A DNA stretch of 5,798 nt, taken from assembly GCA_018065475.1 (NCBI GenBank), contig JAGHTD010000053.1, forward strand, positions 1-5,798. The letters run 5' to 3'. This DNA is from Candidatus Colimorpha enterica. GTDB lineage: Bacteria; Bacillota; Clostridia; Oscillospirales; CAG-272. Under the pieces are notes generated by a model. That model was not told the origin of the DNA. It searched no databases and worked only from the letters and a program-made list of their open reading frames with translations. Positions 5,046-5,798 of this stretch are shown here, piece after piece (positions within the stretch are counted from its first letter, which is position 1; each line of letters starts with the position of its first letter). The position numbers and the translations under genes were made by a program.

Positions 5046-5293
5046 GCACTCGCTTGTCAACCTCCCTCGGGAGGGAGGGGGACCACGAAGTGGTGGAAGG
5101 AGCCCGGCGATCGCATTATTGTTTGTAAATCTTCACCGATGAAAGAAAAACTAACGGTTTAGTATCGTTTCTAAATATTCCAATACTACCTTCATTATAC
5201 CGCGGGCTCCGGCGTCGAGCGACCGCCTTGCGGTCGGGAGATCGAGATGCGAAGCATCTCTACCCTCACCGGAGGGAGCCAGACAGTCGGTGC
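5046..5293 (-). mobile_element. MITE-like composite repeat, copy 2
   Basis: This 248-base non-coding element is in inverted orientation to copy 1. Its ends form an imperfect terminal inverted repeat: on the minus strand it opens with GCACCGACTGTCTGGCTCCC, and the complement of its other end opens with GCACTCGCTTGTCAACCTCC. Bases 5202-5279 are a perfect 78-base match to 1937-2014. The slot between the shared blocks holds ACCAC/GTGGT (5082-5094) where copy 1 has CACGGC/GCCGTG. Bases between 5147 and 5201 differ from copy 1 and are shorter. It fills nearly all the space between the TM2 gene stop (26 bases away) and the mosaic upstream of DUF2752. No target-site duplication or transposase is seen. 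Confidence 0.72.
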
Positions 5294-5319
5294 GTTTCTC
5301 TGCCTTCCCGCTATTATTA

Positions 5320-5769
5320 TCAGATCAGCGCGTTGGGGTCGATGACGTAGCTGTCGGTGCAGATCTTGATGAGGTCGATGAGCATAAATATGAAGCTGAG
5401 GCCGCAGCAGAAGGTCGTTACGATCTTGAAAATACCCTTCTTCGTCTCGCCGAAGATGAAATTATGTATCCCGATCTCGCCGAGAAAGAGGCAGATAAGG
5501 ATCGCCGCCGTCTTGTCAAGGGTGCCGATAGACTTCGATCCGTCGGGCTTGGTGATGACGGAGCTCGTCTTGGACGCCTCCTGCCGGGCATTCTGCTGTG
5601 CGTTCTGCTGAGCTTGCTGCTGAGCGCGCTCTGCGCCAAATTGTTCGGTCATATTGGGACGCTCTGCGGCGTTTGGCGTTTCGCTTGTGTTGTCCTTCAT
5701 GTTTGCGCCGCAGTTGGGGCAGAATGAAGCGTCATCCGGTATCTCGGAATTACAGTATTTGCATATCAT
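5320..5769 (-). CDS. Zinc-ribbon and TM2 domain membrane protein
   Basis: This 149-residue protein has three parts. Residues 3-20 are a zinc ribbon with C3-x2-C6 and C17-x2-C20, of the type written FCPNCG. Residues 25-80 are a hydrophilic linker with a Gln-rich run (AQQQAQQNAQQNARQ, 49-63). Residues 85-138 are a TM2 domain: one hydrophobic segment at 88-100, the turn GIHNFIFG (100-107) matching the family's GxHrFYlG, and a second segment at 112-135 ending in the typical D132-L-I. TM2 proteins are widespread small membrane proteins of mostly unknown role; the ribbon presumably faces the cytoplasm. The start is supported by AAAGGAG 10-11 bases upstream. A TATAGT at the window edge (5793-5798) could be a -10, but its -35 would lie outside. 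Confidence 0.88.
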   Translation of the reverse strand: MICKYCNSEIPDDASFCPNCGANMKDNTSETPNAAERPNMTEQFGAERAQQQAQQNAQQNARQEASKTSSVITKPDGSKSIGTLDKTAAILICLFLGEIGIHNFIFGETKKGIFKIVTTFCCGLSFIFMLIDLIKICTDSYVIDPNALI

Positions 5770-5798
5770 ATCAATATATCTCCTTTAATATTACTATA

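Noticed and set aside
4867..5049. N-terminal extension of the DUF2752 protein to an ATG at 5049
   Set aside because: The 61 extra residues are translated repeat DNA, reaching into the terminal inverted repeat of copy 2, and do not fit the family.
5194..5199. TATAAT on the minus strand inside copy 2 as promoter of the DUF2752 operon
   Set aside because: The hexamer 17 bases upstream matches TTGACA at only two positions, there is no TGn, and it is over 300 bases from the gene.

Overview
The window looks like a chromosomal segment of a Gram-positive anaerobe of the Clostridia, plausibly an uncultured Oscillospirales-type gut bacterium. This placement is inference. It rests on strong AGGAG-type ribosome binding sites, TTGACA/TATAAT promoters, a lipoprotein signal typical of Firmicutes, mid-range GC, and intergenic spaces full of small palindromic repeats. 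All seven genes I can support lie on the minus strand, so the transcription order runs from the right end to the left end.

Layout, right to left. At 5320-5769 is a zinc-ribbon plus TM2 membrane protein. A 450-base gene-free stretch follows (4867-5319), filled with repeat DNA including copy 2 of a MITE-like element. Next comes a tight three-gene cluster: a DUF2752 small membrane protein (4480-4866), then two tandem paralogous short chromate-transporter (CHR) proteins (3876-4457 and 3319-3879) that overlap by ATGA. After a 126-base hairpin-rich gap comes a YbaK/ProX-type prolyl-tRNA editing protein (2632-3192). Then an unrecognised 80-residue protein (2333-2575) has its own near-ideal promoter and a clean terminator. 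A 610-base gap (1723-2332) holds that terminator, more hairpins, copy 1 of the MITE-like element and the promoter of the last gene. The last gene (229-1722) is a solute-binding lipoprotein of the sugar-ABC type, without its permeases. Positions 1-228 are a palindromic repeat array.

The genes do not form one pathway. The only convincing joint unit is DUF2752-CHR-CHR. The most notable non-coding content is a 78-base perfect inverted repeat (1937-2014 and 5202-5279) inside two oppositely oriented copies of a composite element. The copies share a framework but carry different hairpins in the same slot, and TTGACA sits at several of their ends. Also notable are two promoters matching consensus at -35, spacer, extended -10 and -10; in one, the -35 contains the stop codon of the upstream gene. 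I saw no phage, CRISPR, toxin-antitoxin or recognisable defence genes, and no tRNA or rRNA.
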